A stretch of DNA of 64,000 bases from Micromonospora matsumotoense (GTDB taxonomy: Bacteria > Actinomycetota > Actinomycetes > Mycobacteriales > Micromonosporaceae). Positions within the stretch are counted from its first letter, which is position 1, and each line of letters starts with the position of its first letter. Below the pieces are notes generated by a model. It worked only from the letters and a program-made list of their open reading frames with translations. It was not told the DNA's origin and searched no databases. The stretch lies in assembly GCF_900091525.1 (NCBI RefSeq), contig NZ_FMCU01000007.1:186001-250000 (forward strand), given 5' to 3'. The translations under genes and the position numbers were made by a program. Positions 24,097-32,546 of the stretch are shown piece by piece.

Positions 24097-26694
24097 GTGA
24101 CCCAGTCAGTCCATCAGCGGATCGCCGACGAGCTCGGCGTCGCCGAGCGCCAGGTGCGGGCGGCCGTGGAGCTGCTCGACGGCGGCGCGACCGTGCCGTT
24201 CATCGCCCGCTACCGCAAGGAGGCCACCGGCCTGCTCGACGACGCCCAGCTGCGCACCCTGGAGGAGCGGCTGCGCTACCTGCGGGAGCTGGACGAGCGG
24301 CGGGCCGCGGTACTGGAGTCGATCCGCAGCCAGGGCAAGCTGGACGAGGCGTTGGAAGCGCAGCTCATGGCGGCCGACTCGAAGTCCCGGCTGGAGGACA
24401 TCTACCTGCCCTACAAGCCGAAGCGGCGGACCCGGGCGCAGATCGCCCGGGAGGCCGGGCTGGAGCCGCTGGCCGAGGCGCTGCTCGCCGATCCCGGCCA
24501 GGACCCCCGGGAACGCGCCGCCGGGTTCGTCGACGCCGGGCGCGGGGTGGCCGACGTCGCCGCCGCGTTGGAGGGCGCGCGGGCCATCCTCATCGAGCGG
24601 TTCGCCGAGGACGCCGACCTGATCGGCACCCTGCGTGAGCAGATGTGGTCGCGGGGCCGGCTGGTCGCCCGGGTACGCGACGGGCAGCAGGCCGCCGGCG
24701 CGAAGTTCGCCGACTATTTCGACTTCACCGAGCCGTACCCGAAGCTGCCCTCGCACCGCATCCTGGCGATGTTCCGGGGGGAGAAGGAGGGCGTGCTCGA
24801 CCTCACCATGGCCCCCGACGCCGAGGAGGACCCGGGCGCCCCGCCCACCGGCCCGACCCGCTACGAGGCGGCCATCGCCGGCCGGTTCGGGGTCACCGAC
24901 GCGGGCCGGCCCGGCGACCGGTGGCTGGCCGACACGGTGCGCTGGGCCTGGCGTACCCGGATTCTGATCCACCTCGGCGCGGACCTGCGGATGCGGCTGT
25001 GGCAGGCCGCCGAGGAGGAGGCCGTCCGGGTCTTCGCCACCAACCTGCGTGACCTGCTGCTCGCCGCCCCCGCCGGCAGCCGCACCACCATGGGTCTCGA
25101 CCCGGGCCTGCGCACCGGGGTGAAGGTGGCGGTGGTGGACGCCACCGGCAAGGTGGTCGCCACCGACACGATCTACCCGCACGAGCCGCGCCGGCAGTGG
25201 GACGCCTCGATCGACACGCTGGCGAAGCTGGCCGGGGCGCACGGGGTGGAGCTGGTGGCGATCGGCAACGGCACCGCCAGCCGGGAGACCGACAAACTCG
25301 CCGGTGAGCTGATCACGCGGCACCCGCAGCTCGGCCTGACCAAGGTGATGGTCTCCGAGGCCGGCGCATCGGTCTACTCCGCCTCCGCGTACGCCTCGCA
25401 GGAGCTGCCCACGTTGGACGTGTCGCTGCGCGGCGCGGTCTCCATCGCCCGACGGCTCCAGGACCCGCTGGCCGAGCTGGTCAAGATCGACCCGCGTTCG
25501 ATCGGGGTCGGGCAGTACCAGCACGACCTGTCCGAGGTGAAGCTCTCCCGCTCGCTGGACGCGGTGGTGGAGGACTGCGTCAACGGCGTCGGGGTGGACG
25601 TCAACACCGCCTCCGCTCCCCTGCTGACCCGGGTCTCCGGCATCGGTGCCGGGCTGGCGGAGAACATCGTGCTGCACCGGGACGCCAACGGGCCGTTCCG
25701 CACCCGCGCCGAGTTGAAGAAGGTGGCCCGGCTCGGCCCGAAGGCGTTCGAGCAGTGCGCCGGCTTCCTGCGCATCCCCGGCGGCACCGACCCGCTCGAC
25801 TCGTCCAGCGTGCACCCGGAGGCGTACCCGGTGGTGCGCCGCATCCTGGCCGGCACCGGGCAGGACCTGCGCTCGCTGATCGGCAAGTCGGCCATCCTGC
25901 GCGGGCTGCGGGCCACCGACTTCGTCGACGACACCTTCGGTCTGCCCACCGTCACCGACATCCTCGCCGAGCTGGAGAAGCCCGGCCGGGACCCACGGCC
26001 GGAGTTCCGCACCGCCACCTTCGTCGAGGGGGTGGAGAAGATCAGCGACCTCACCCCCGGGATGCTGCTGGAGGGCGTGGTCACCAACGTGGCCGCCTTC
26101 GGCGCGTTCGTCGACGTGGGCGTGCACCAGGACGGCCTGGTGCACGTCTCGGCGATGTCGCACACCTTCGTCAAGGACCCGCGCGACGTGGTGAAGTCCG
26201 GTGACGTGGTCCGGGTCAAGGTGCTCGACATCGACGTGCCGCGCAAGCGGATCTCGTTGACCCTGCGGTTGGACGACGAGGCGGCGGGGGCCGGGCGGGG
26301 CGGCGGCGGGGCCGACGCCGACCGGCCGCACCGGGGCGAACCGGGCCGGGCCGGCCAGGGCCGCGGCGACCGAGGCCAGGGCGGTCAAGGTCAGGGCGGC
26401 CAGGGCCAGGGCGGACAGGGCCAGGCCGGGCAGGGGCGGAGCGGTCAGGGACGCGGCGGTCAAGGTCAGCCCGGACAGGGCCAGGGTGGTCAGGGGCGCG
26501 GCGGTCAGGGCCAAGGCGGTCAGGGACGCGGCGGACAGGGGCGCGGCGGACAGGGCCAGAGTGGTCAGGGCCAGGGTGGTCAGGGCCAGGGTGGTCAGGG
26601 GCGCGGCGGACAGGGACGCCAGGGGCGCGACAGCGGTGGGCCGCCCGCCGACAGCGCGATGGCCGACGCCCTCCGGCGGGCCGGCCTGCTCTGA
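24097..26694 (+). CDS. tex: Tex-family RNA-binding transcription accessory protein with Gly/Gln-rich tail
   Basis: 865 residues from GTG 24097 (GAAGGCGG upstream). In order: the helical Tex N-domain (IADELGVAERQVRAAVELLDGG), a YqgF/RuvX-like nuclease fold with GLDPGLRTGVKVAVVD near residue 333, helix-hairpin-helix units (NTASAPLLTRVSGIGAGLAE), and an S1 RNA-binding domain at about 650-725. Beyond it the last 130 residues or so are unusual: GQGGQGQGGQGRGGQG repeats of about 100 residues, then a short SAMADALRRAGLL end. Tex affects transcription and RNA stability. The tail is not a normal family part and probably adds disordered RNA-binding or condensate-forming behaviour. Confidence 0.93.
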   Translation: MTQSVHQRIADELGVAERQVRAAVELLDGGATVPFIARYRKEATGLLDDAQLRTLEERLRYLRELDERRAAVLESIRSQGKLDEALEAQLMAADSKSRLEDIYLPYKPKRRTRAQIAREAGLEPLAEALLADPGQDPRERAAGFVDAGRGVADVAAALEGARAILIERFAEDADLIGTLREQMWSRGRLVARVRDGQQAAGAKFADYFDFTEPYPKLPSHRILAMFRGEKEGVLDLTMAPDAEEDPGAPPTGPTRYEAAIAGRFGVTDAGRPGDRWLADTVRWAWRTRILIHLGADLRMRLWQAAEEEAVRVFATNLRDLLLAAPAGSRTTMGLDPGLRTGVKVAVVDATGKVVATDTIYPHEPRRQWDASIDTLAKLAGAHGVELVAIGNGTASRETDKLAGELITRHPQLGLTKVMVSEAGASVYSASAYASQELPTLDVSLRGAVSIARRLQDPLAELVKIDPRSIGVGQYQHDLSEVKLSRSLDAVVEDCVNGVGVDVNTASAPLLTRVSGIGAGLAENIVLHRDANGPFRTRAELKKVARLGPKAFEQCAGFLRIPGGTDPLDSSSVHPEAYPVVRRILAGTGQDLRSLIGKSAILRGLRATDFVDDTFGLPTVTDILAELEKPGRDPRPEFRTATFVEGVEKISDLTPGMLLEGVVTNVAAFGAFVDVGVHQDGLVHVSAMSHTFVKDPRDVVKSGDVVRVKVLDIDVPRKRISLTLRLDDEAAGAGRGGGGADADRPHRGEPGRAGQGRGDRGQGGQGQGGQGQGGQGQAGQGRSGQGRGGQGQPGQGQGGQGRGGQGQGGQGRGGQGRGGQGQSGQGQGGQGQGGQGRGGQGRQGRDSGGPPADSAMADALRRAGLL
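26338..26634 (+). repeat. 9-bp degenerate coding repeat (GQG/GRG tail of tex)
   Basis: About 30 consecutive copies of a GGNCAGGGN-type nonamer encode G-Q-G or G-R-G triplets. Long runs are near-identical at the DNA level, so the array is likely to vary in copy number by slippage and is prone to assembly error. Confidence 0.85.
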
Positions 26695-26798
26695 GGCCGG
26701 CCGCGAGGGCTGCCCGGCTGCCTGCTGTCCACGGTGGACCTGCCGACCGCCGTGGCCCGGGGCGGCGACGGCGGCGGTGACCGGCGTACCGTCGGGTG

Positions 26799-27233
26799 AT
26801 GGTCACGGACGACGGCGCGGACTGGCGCGAGACGCGACGGCACGCGGTGCAGGCGCACGCCGCCGCCGACGAGCGGCGGCGTGCGGCGGAGCAGGCGGAG
26901 GCGGCGGAGTTGGTCGACGCCTTCGTCGCCGAGGCACGACAGCGGGGGCTCGCCACCACCCGCCTCGTCGCCGTGTCCTACGACGGGCGGCACCGCTACC
27001 GGACCGGGCTACACGGTTGGTACGTCGACCGGGCCCGGCACCGGGCGGTCGACGCGGCAGGACGGTTCCACCTGCTGACCGTGCCGGCCAGCCTGCGCGC
27101 GCTGCTGTTCGGCGCCACGCCGGAGCCGTCCCCGCCGCCGCTGGTCATCGGCCGTGGTGGCCGCGACGGCGAGTCGCTACCGCTGGAGGCGCTGCTGCGC
27201 CGCCGGCTCAGCGCGGGCGACGACTGGCCCTGA
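26799..27233 (+). CDS. small conserved protein of unknown function
   Basis: 144 residues from ATG 26799 (GTG 26796 just before it). The N-terminal half is an Ala/Glu/Arg-rich helix (about residues 12-50), followed by a compact alpha/beta region (TRLVAVSYDGRHRYRTGLHGWYVDR). I do not recognise the family. Codon use fits the genome. Its 3' end overlaps the 3' end of the convergent glycosyltransferase gene by 26 bases. Confidence 0.6.
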   Translation: MVTDDGADWRETRRHAVQAHAAADERRRAAEQAEAAELVDAFVAEARQRGLATTRLVAVSYDGRHRYRTGLHGWYVDRARHRAVDAAGRFHLLTVPASLRALLFGATPEPSPPPLVIGRGGRDGESLPLEALLRRRLSAGDDWP

Positions 27234-28467
27234 CCCGGCCGTCGGCCACCATCTCGTGCAGGGTCCGCTCGACCCGGTCGGCACCGGCGGCCACGGAGAA
27301 GACCCGGTCGTAGTGCCCCCGACCGGCCTGACCGAGCAGTTCCAGCTTCTCCCTGCCCAGGTCGCAGACCTCCCGCAGGGCGTCGGCGATCGAGTCGGGG
27401 TCACCGGGTCGGGCGGTGATGCCCGCGCCGCTGTCGCGCGCCACGGCGGCGGCGTCCCCCTCCGCGGCGACCAGCAGCGCCCGCCCGGCGGCGAGGGTCG
27501 CCTGCACCTTGCTCGGCATCGTGTACGCGGACATGCCGCCGGGCCGCAGGCTCACGTAGTGCGCGTCTCCGGTGGCCATCAGCGCGGGCATCCGGTCCCG
27601 GGGCAGCTGCCCGAGGAACCGGACGTTCGTCGCTCCCACCGCCCCGGCCCGACGACGCAGCCGCTCCTCGGTGGTGCCGGAGCCGGCGATCAGGCAGACC
27701 AGCCGGGGGTCACCGGTGCGCGCGCAGGCGTCGATCAGCGAATCGAGCCCCTGTGCCTCACCGAGCGCCCCGGCGTAGACCAGCACCACCTGGTCGGTGC
27801 GCAGACCGAGTTCGGCGCGCAGGTCGGCGGTGCGGGCCCCCAGCGTCTCGTCCGCCCACACCGGGATGTGCACGAGCTTCTCCCGGGGCACCCCCCGGTC
27901 GGCGAGCAGGTCCGCCGCACCGGGTGAGACGTGGGCGACCCGGGCCGCGCTGCGGTACATCGCGCCGCACCAGGCAGCCATCCCCCGCTCGATGGTCCGT
28001 GACACCCTGCCGGTGCCGAGGAAGCCGCTGGCCAGCACGCTGTCCGGCCAGAGGTCCAGCACGTGCAGCAGCACCGGCACCCGGTGCACGTACCGGGTGA
28101 ACCACATCGGCAGGGCGACGCTGATCGGCGAGTTGCCGACCCAGAGGGCGTCCAGGCCCCGCAGCGCCGGGGTGCCGGAGAGCAGCGCGGAGACGGCGAA
28201 GGAGCCGTAGTTCGCCACCCGACGCGGCGCGGAGCGGTCGTGGCTGGGATAGAGGGCCACCCGGCGGACCCGGAGCGGGCCGTCGGTCTCGTCGAGGCGG
28301 CGGGCCAGCCGGTAGCCGGGTGCCAGCCGACCGGTCGGGTAGTTCGGGAAACCGGTGAGCACCCGGACCTCGTGTCCCCGGTCGGCGAGGGCGCGGGCGA
28401 GCATCCCGGGCAGGGCCGCCGGGCCCGGCTCCGGGTCGAACCACTGGGTGAGCAGGCCGATCCGCAT
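27208..28467 (-). CDS. glycosyltransferase family 4 (WbuB-like)
   Basis: 419 residues from ATG 28467 with GGTGAGG upstream. It begins LLTQWFDPEPGPAA and GFPNYPTGRL, the start typical of WbuB/colanic-acid-type GT4 enzymes. The donor-binding half has VYAGALGEAQGLDSLI and TMPSKVQATLAAGRALLVA (the E-x7-E region replaced by a Lys/Val-containing segment as in WbuB relatives). It transfers a sugar, probably FucNAc-like in WbuB homologues, to a lipid-linked EPS intermediate. Third gene of the minus-strand operon that begins with the phosphoglycosyltransferase at 30226. Confidence 0.85.
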   Translation of the reverse strand: MRIGLLTQWFDPEPGPAALPGMLARALADRGHEVRVLTGFPNYPTGRLAPGYRLARRLDETDGPLRVRRVALYPSHDRSAPRRVANYGSFAVSALLSGTPALRGLDALWVGNSPISVALPMWFTRYVHRVPVLLHVLDLWPDSVLASGFLGTGRVSRTIERGMAAWCGAMYRSAARVAHVSPGAADLLADRGVPREKLVHIPVWADETLGARTADLRAELGLRTDQVVLVYAGALGEAQGLDSLIDACARTGDPRLVCLIAGSGTTEERLRRRAGAVGATNVRFLGQLPRDRMPALMATGDAHYVSLRPGGMSAYTMPSKVQATLAAGRALLVAAEGDAAAVARDSGAGITARPGDPDSIADALREVCDLGREKLELLGQAGRGHYDRVFSVAAGADRVERTLHEMVADGRVRASRRPR

Positions 28468-28472
28468 CGACC

Positions 28473-29399
28473 TCACCCCGCCGCCACGCCGGCCACCGGG
28501 CGGGTGGGTGGCGCGCCGTCGGCCCGCCACAGGGCGCGCAGCGAGTCGGTCAGGTCGTACGCCGGGGCCCAGCCGAGCACCCGACGGGCACGGTCGAGGT
28601 CGGCGCACATCCAGGGCACCGCGGCCGAGCGGGTGGCGTCGGGCGGGAAGGTGCCGGGCCGGATCTCACCGGGGAACCCGGCCACGTCGGCCAGCAACCG
28701 GACGACGTCCCGCGTCGCCGCCGCGCGTCCGCTGCCCACGTTGACGACCCGCTCCGCGCCCACGGCGCACCGCGTCGCGGCCAGCACCGCCGCCGCCACG
28801 TCCCGCACGTCGACGAGGTCCCGGTAGGTGTCGTGCAGACCCAGGGCGATGTCCCCCGCCCCGCCGGCCGCCGCCGCCCGGACCATCGCGGTGACCCGGG
28901 CCAGCATGTTGCCCGCCGGCATTCCCGGCCCGACCGGGTTGAAGACCCGCAGCACGATCGTGTCGAGGCGGCCGGCGTCGCCCGCGAGCTGCGCCAGGCG
29001 GGTCGCGGCCAGGTGACTGAGCCCGTACTCGCTCACGGGTGCGGCCGGGTGGTCCTCCCCGACGGCGAGGCCGTACGGCACGACGCCGTACTCCGCCGCC
29101 GAGCCGATCCGGATCAACCGGGCCCCGGGTGCGGCGACGGCCACCGCCTCGATCAGTTTCGCGGTGGTCACGACGTGCGCCCGCACGAAGTCCAGCCCGG
29201 AGCCGACGATCCGGCCCGCCGCGCTGACCACCACGTCCGGTCGTTCCCGGGCGACCAGTGCGGTCAACTCGGGCAGCTCCATCCGGACCAGGTCGCACTG
29301 CGCGCGGGTGGGCGACCGCAGGACGGTGTGCCCGGCCAGCACGGCACCGATGTGGCGGCCCAGGAAGCCACCGGCACCCAGCAGCAGCACCCGGTTCAT
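28473..29399 (-). CDS. NAD-dependent epimerase/dehydratase (SDR)
   Basis: 308 residues from ATG 29399, overlapping the previous stop by 4 bases (ATGA). Extended SDR fold: NAD motif GAGGFLGRH at residues 8-16, and VSEYGLSHLAATRLAQ with the Y-x-x-x-H substitution of the catalytic Lys noted below. The segments RVFNPVGPGMPAGNMLA and VDVRDVAAAV are typical of NDP-sugar epimerases. It probably modifies a nucleotide sugar for the EPS. The usual YxxxK motif reads Y-G-L-S-H here, so catalysis may be altered. Confidence 0.82.
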   Translation of the reverse strand: MNRVLLLGAGGFLGRHIGAVLAGHTVLRSPTRAQCDLVRMELPELTALVARERPDVVVSAAGRIVGSGLDFVRAHVVTTAKLIEAVAVAAPGARLIRIGSAAEYGVVPYGLAVGEDHPAAPVSEYGLSHLAATRLAQLAGDAGRLDTIVLRVFNPVGPGMPAGNMLARVTAMVRAAAAGGAGDIALGLHDTYRDLVDVRDVAAAVLAATRCAVGAERVVNVGSGRAAATRDVVRLLADVAGFPGEIRPGTFPPDATRSAAVPWMCADLDRARRVLGWAPAYDLTDSLRALWRADGAPPTRPVAGVAAG

Positions 29400-30226
29400 C
29401 GGCGGTACGCGGCGTCCCGGTCGTCGACCGGCGACGACCCGTTCGGCTGGTCCCCGCCCGGTGACGAGCCGTTCGGCCGGTCGCCGGTCCGCGACGACGC
29501 GTTCGGCCCGTCGCCAGCCGGCGCCGACGCGGGCGGCCGGTCGTTGCCGGTGAACTCGTGCCAGGTGGCCGCGCCGGGAGCCGAGATGCCCTCCCGGCTG
29601 AGCACCACCCGGACGGTGGTCAGCAGGATCTTCAGGTCCAGCAGGAAGGACCGCCGGTCGACGTAGTCGATGTCGTAGCCGAACTTCGCCTCCCAGCTCA
29701 GGGAGTTGCGCCCGCGTACCTGGGCGAGCCCGGTGATGCCCGGCCGCACCTCGTGCCGGCGGGCCTGCTCGGCGTTGTAGAGGGCGAGGTACCGCACCAG
29801 GTGCGGACGGGGACCGACCACGCTCATCTCGCCGCGCAGCACGTTCCAGAACTCCGGCAGCTCGTCGAGGCTGCTCGCCCGCAGCCAGCGGCCCACCCGG
29901 GTGAGGCGCTGGGCGTCGGTCACCAGCCCCCGCTCCGGGTCGGGATGGCGCATGGTGCGGAACTTCACCACCTGGAACAACTCGCCGTGCAGGCCGGGAC
30001 GGGTGTGCCGGAACAGCACCGGCCGCCCGTGCGTCACCAGCACGACCAGGGCGACGAGCGCCAGCAGCGGTGCGCCGACGGTCAGCACGACGAGGGCGCC
30101 GAGCACGTCGAGGAGCCGCTTCCAGCGGTCGTACGGTCGCCGGGGCGCCGGGGCGGCCCCCCGTCCGGCCGCCGGGCCGTGGGCACCGGCGCGCGGCTGC
30201 GCCGCGGGGACAGCAACTTTGGGCAT
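29396..30226 (-). CDS. initiating sugar transferase (small polyprenyl-phosphate phosphoglycosyltransferase)
   Basis: 276 residues from ATG 30226. One membrane helix (LDVLGALVVLTVGAPLLALVALVVL, split here as residues about 39-62) is followed by the catalytic domain: VLFRHTRPGLHGELFQVVKF, FRTMR, SLDELPEFWNVLRGEMSVVGPRP and RPGITGLAQVRGR. This is the WcaJ/PglC-type domain that puts a sugar-1-phosphate on undecaprenyl phosphate, so it starts the EPS repeat unit. The last 45 residues are repeats of GDxPNGSSP type, an unusual disordered tail. First gene of its operon. Confidence 0.93.
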   Translation of the reverse strand: MPKVAVPAAQPRAGAHGPAAGRGAAPAPRRPYDRWKRLLDVLGALVVLTVGAPLLALVALVVLVTHGRPVLFRHTRPGLHGELFQVVKFRTMRHPDPERGLVTDAQRLTRVGRWLRASSLDELPEFWNVLRGEMSVVGPRPHLVRYLALYNAEQARRHEVRPGITGLAQVRGRNSLSWEAKFGYDIDYVDRRSFLLDLKILLTTVRVVLSREGISAPGAATWHEFTGNDRPPASAPAGDGPNASSRTGDRPNGSSPGGDQPNGSSPVDDRDAAYRR

Positions 30227-30437
30227 GGAACAGACCTACCACCTTCACGGCGAACGATCCGCGCTTTCACATCCGCCACTCCGGGCGGGTCGACAATGGC
30301 ACCCCCGCAAATGTGAAACGTGATTGTTCCTCCCTTTACCGGAAGCGCGCCCGGTCTCGTTATGGCAACAGTATGGTCACCATTGACGAGATCGCGATTC
30401 CCGAGGATGGTCCGCCGGGAAACAGGCAGGAGGAGAT
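30227..30437. promoter_or_regulatory. divergent EPS promoter region with distant inverted repeat
   Basis: This 211-base region between two divergent EPS operons is markedly richer in A/T than its surroundings, so promoters are expected on both strands. TTTCACAT (30265-30272) and ATGTGAAA (30311-30318) are perfect reverse complements 38 bases apart, possibly paired binding sites of one regulator. AGGAGGAGAT before 30438 is the ribosome-binding site of the capE-like gene. I could not assign -35/-10 pairs with confidence. Confidence 0.45.
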
Positions 30438-31481
30438 ATGCTTCCCTCGCTTTCGGAGAGGCGTTTCCTGATCACCGGGGGCACCGGGTCGTTCGGCCAG
30501 ACAATGGTCTCCCGACTGCTCGACGCCGGCGCCGCCGAGGTGCGGGTCCTCAGCCGTGACGAGTCGAAACAGGACGCGATGCGGCACCGCCTCGGCAATG
30601 ACCGGGTCCGCTACTACATCGGCGACGTCCGGGACTACGACAGTGTGCTCAAGGCCGCCCGGGGCATGGAGTTCGTCTTCCACGCCGCCGCCCTCAAGCA
30701 GGTGCCCTCCTGCGAGTTCTTCCCGCTCGAGGCGGTCCGCACCAATGTGCTCGGCAGCGCCAACGTGGTGGACGCCTGCGAGCGGGTCGGCGTGGAGACG
30801 CTGGTCCTGCTGAGCACCGACAAGGCCGTCTATCCGGTCAACGCGATGGGCATGACCAAGGCGCTGATGGAAAAGGTGGCGCAGGCGCACTCCCGCAACA
30901 ACGCGTCGGCCCGGACCCGGGTCTGCTGTGTGCGCTACGGCAATGTGATGTACTCGCGTGGATCGGTGATCCCACTGTTCATCGACCAGATCCTCCGCGG
31001 CGGTCTGCCGACGGTCACCGATCCGACGATGACCCGTTTCCTGATGTCGCTGCCCGAGTCGGTCGAGCTGGTGGAACACGCGTTCGTGTTCGGCCAGCCG
31101 GGGGACGTCTTCATCCGCAAGGCCGACGCCTGCACCATCGGCGACCTGGCCACGGCGCTGTGCAACCTGTTCGGGGTGCCGGCCAAGTTCAACGTGCTCG
31201 GCATCCGGCACGGGGAGAAGCTCTACGAGACCCTGGCCAGCCGGGAGGAGCTGGCGTTCGCCGAGGATCTCGGCGACTTCCTCCGGGTGCCGGTGGACAG
31301 CCGCGACCTCAACTACTCCCTCTATTTCGAGGAGGGCGACGTCGAGCACGGTGGCCTCGCCGACTTCCACTCGCACAACGCCCGCCGACTGTCCGTACCG
31401 GAGATCGAGTCGTTGTTGATGACGCTGCCCGAGGTGCGCGCGCAGGTCCAGGCCGCCGCGGCGGCCGTGGTGACGACATGA
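30438..31481 (+). CDS. UDP-GlcNAc 4,6-dehydratase/epimerase (CapE/FnlA/WbjB type)
   Basis: 347 residues from ATG 30438 with an excellent AGGAGG. NAD motif TGGTGSFG; HAAALKQVPSCEFFP; STDKAVYPVNAMGMTKALMEK with the Met-x-x-x-Lys catalytic pair that replaces YxxxK in this inverting dehydratase family; VRYGNVMYSRGSVIPLF. Such enzymes convert UDP-GlcNAc to a 4-keto-6-deoxy intermediate, and CapE/FnlA also epimerise C5 (and C3). With the reductase that overlaps it (31478) and the 2-epimerase at 44374, it forms the UDP-N-acetyl-L-fucosamine route. Confidence 0.9.
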   Translation: MLPSLSERRFLITGGTGSFGQTMVSRLLDAGAAEVRVLSRDESKQDAMRHRLGNDRVRYYIGDVRDYDSVLKAARGMEFVFHAAALKQVPSCEFFPLEAVRTNVLGSANVVDACERVGVETLVLLSTDKAVYPVNAMGMTKALMEKVAQAHSRNNASARTRVCCVRYGNVMYSRGSVIPLFIDQILRGGLPTVTDPTMTRFLMSLPESVELVEHAFVFGQPGDVFIRKADACTIGDLATALCNLFGVPAKFNVLGIRHGEKLYETLASREELAFAEDLGDFLRVPVDSRDLNYSLYFEEGDVEHGGLADFHSHNARRLSVPEIESLLMTLPEVRAQVQAAAAAVVTT

Positions 31482-32491
31482 GCACCGCCGCCGACACCGG
31501 CCGACCCGACCGGGTGCCCCGGCGGCGCAGCGACCACCAGGCCGACCAGCGGACCGACCACCAGGCCGACCAACGCCCGGCACGACGGGTCCTCGTCGTC
31601 GGCGTCACCGGCATGCTCGGCCACGCCGTGCTGCGCGAACTCGACGACGATCCGGAGCTCGACGTCCACGGTCTCGCCCGCAGCATCGACGACCGGGCCG
31701 GGTGGTTCCCCCGGCACCTGCTCGACCGCATCGTCCCGGCCGTCGACGTGACCCGGTTCGATCACGTCCGGCGACTCGTGGACGAGTTGCGGCCGGACGT
31801 CGTCGTCAACTGCGTCGGCGTCATCAAGCAGCGACCGGACGTGCAGGACGCGGTGCCCACGGTCACCCTCAACGCCCTCTTCCCCCATCTGCTGGCCGAC
31901 GCCTGCGCGCAGGTCGGCGGCCGGCTCGTGCACGTCAGCACCGACTGCGTGTTCTCCGGCCGCCGGGGCGGTTACGTGGAGGACGACCTGCCCGACCCGC
32001 CCGACCTCTACGGTCGGTCCAAACTGCTGGGCGAGGCGACCGGGGTCGCTGCGCTCACCCTGCGTACCTCGATCGTCGGGCACGAGCTGACCACGAACCG
32101 TTCCCTGGTGGACTGGTTCCTCTCCCAACGCGGTCAGGTACACGGTTTCACCAGGGCCATCTACAGCGGGGTCACCACCGTGGAGTTCGCCCGGTTGCTG
32201 CGCACGGTGGTCCTGCCCCGGGCGGAGCTGACCGGCCTCTACCACGTCGCCGCCGCACCGATCACGAAGTACGACCTGCTCCGACTGGTCGCCGAGGTGT
32301 ACGGGTGGTCCGGCGAACTGGTGCCGGACGACGAGTTCGCCTGCGACCGGTCGATGCGCGCGGACGCCCTTGCCCAGGTCACCGGCTATCACCCGCCGAG
32401 CTGGCCGGACATGATCGCGGCGATGCACGCCGCCCGGCCCCGCTGGGCGCTCGACCAGGCCCGACCGGGCCTGGCGGGCGTGCCGCGCTGA
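31478..32491 (+). CDS. RmlD-like NDP-sugar reductase (FnlB/WbjC role)
   Basis: 337 residues from ATG 31478 (ATGA overlap with the dehydratase). After an extra N-terminal tail rich in Arg/Asp/Gln with a repeated TDHQAD, the SDR domain begins VLVVGVTGMLGHAV. HVSTDCVFSGRRGGYVEDD and DLYGRSKLLGE give the Ser/Tyr-x-x-x-Lys catalytic residues. It probably reduces the 4-keto intermediate, giving an NDP-6-deoxy-L-talose-type sugar before 2-epimerisation. The N-terminal 35 residues are not part of the family. Confidence 0.85.
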   Translation: MSTAADTGRPDRVPRRRSDHQADQRTDHQADQRPARRVLVVGVTGMLGHAVLRELDDDPELDVHGLARSIDDRAGWFPRHLLDRIVPAVDVTRFDHVRRLVDELRPDVVVNCVGVIKQRPDVQDAVPTVTLNALFPHLLADACAQVGGRLVHVSTDCVFSGRRGGYVEDDLPDPPDLYGRSKLLGEATGVAALTLRTSIVGHELTTNRSLVDWFLSQRGQVHGFTRAIYSGVTTVEFARLLRTVVLPRAELTGLYHVAAAPITKYDLLRLVAEVYGWSGELVPDDEFACDRSMRADALAQVTGYHPPSWPDMIAAMHAARPRWALDQARPGLAGVPR

Positions 32492-32546
32492 CGGACCAAC
32501 AGACCACCGCCGGCACCGCCGGCCTGCTGGAGTCAAAGGACATCAC

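Noticed and set aside
24106-26514. Long minus-strand frame opposite tex
   Set aside because: Shadow of the tex coding strand, including the repeat tail.
30265-30318. Inverted TTTCACAT/ATGTGAAA pair as a CRP site
   Set aside because: Arms are 38 bases apart; this is not the CRP spacing. It is noted only as a possible pair of separate sites.
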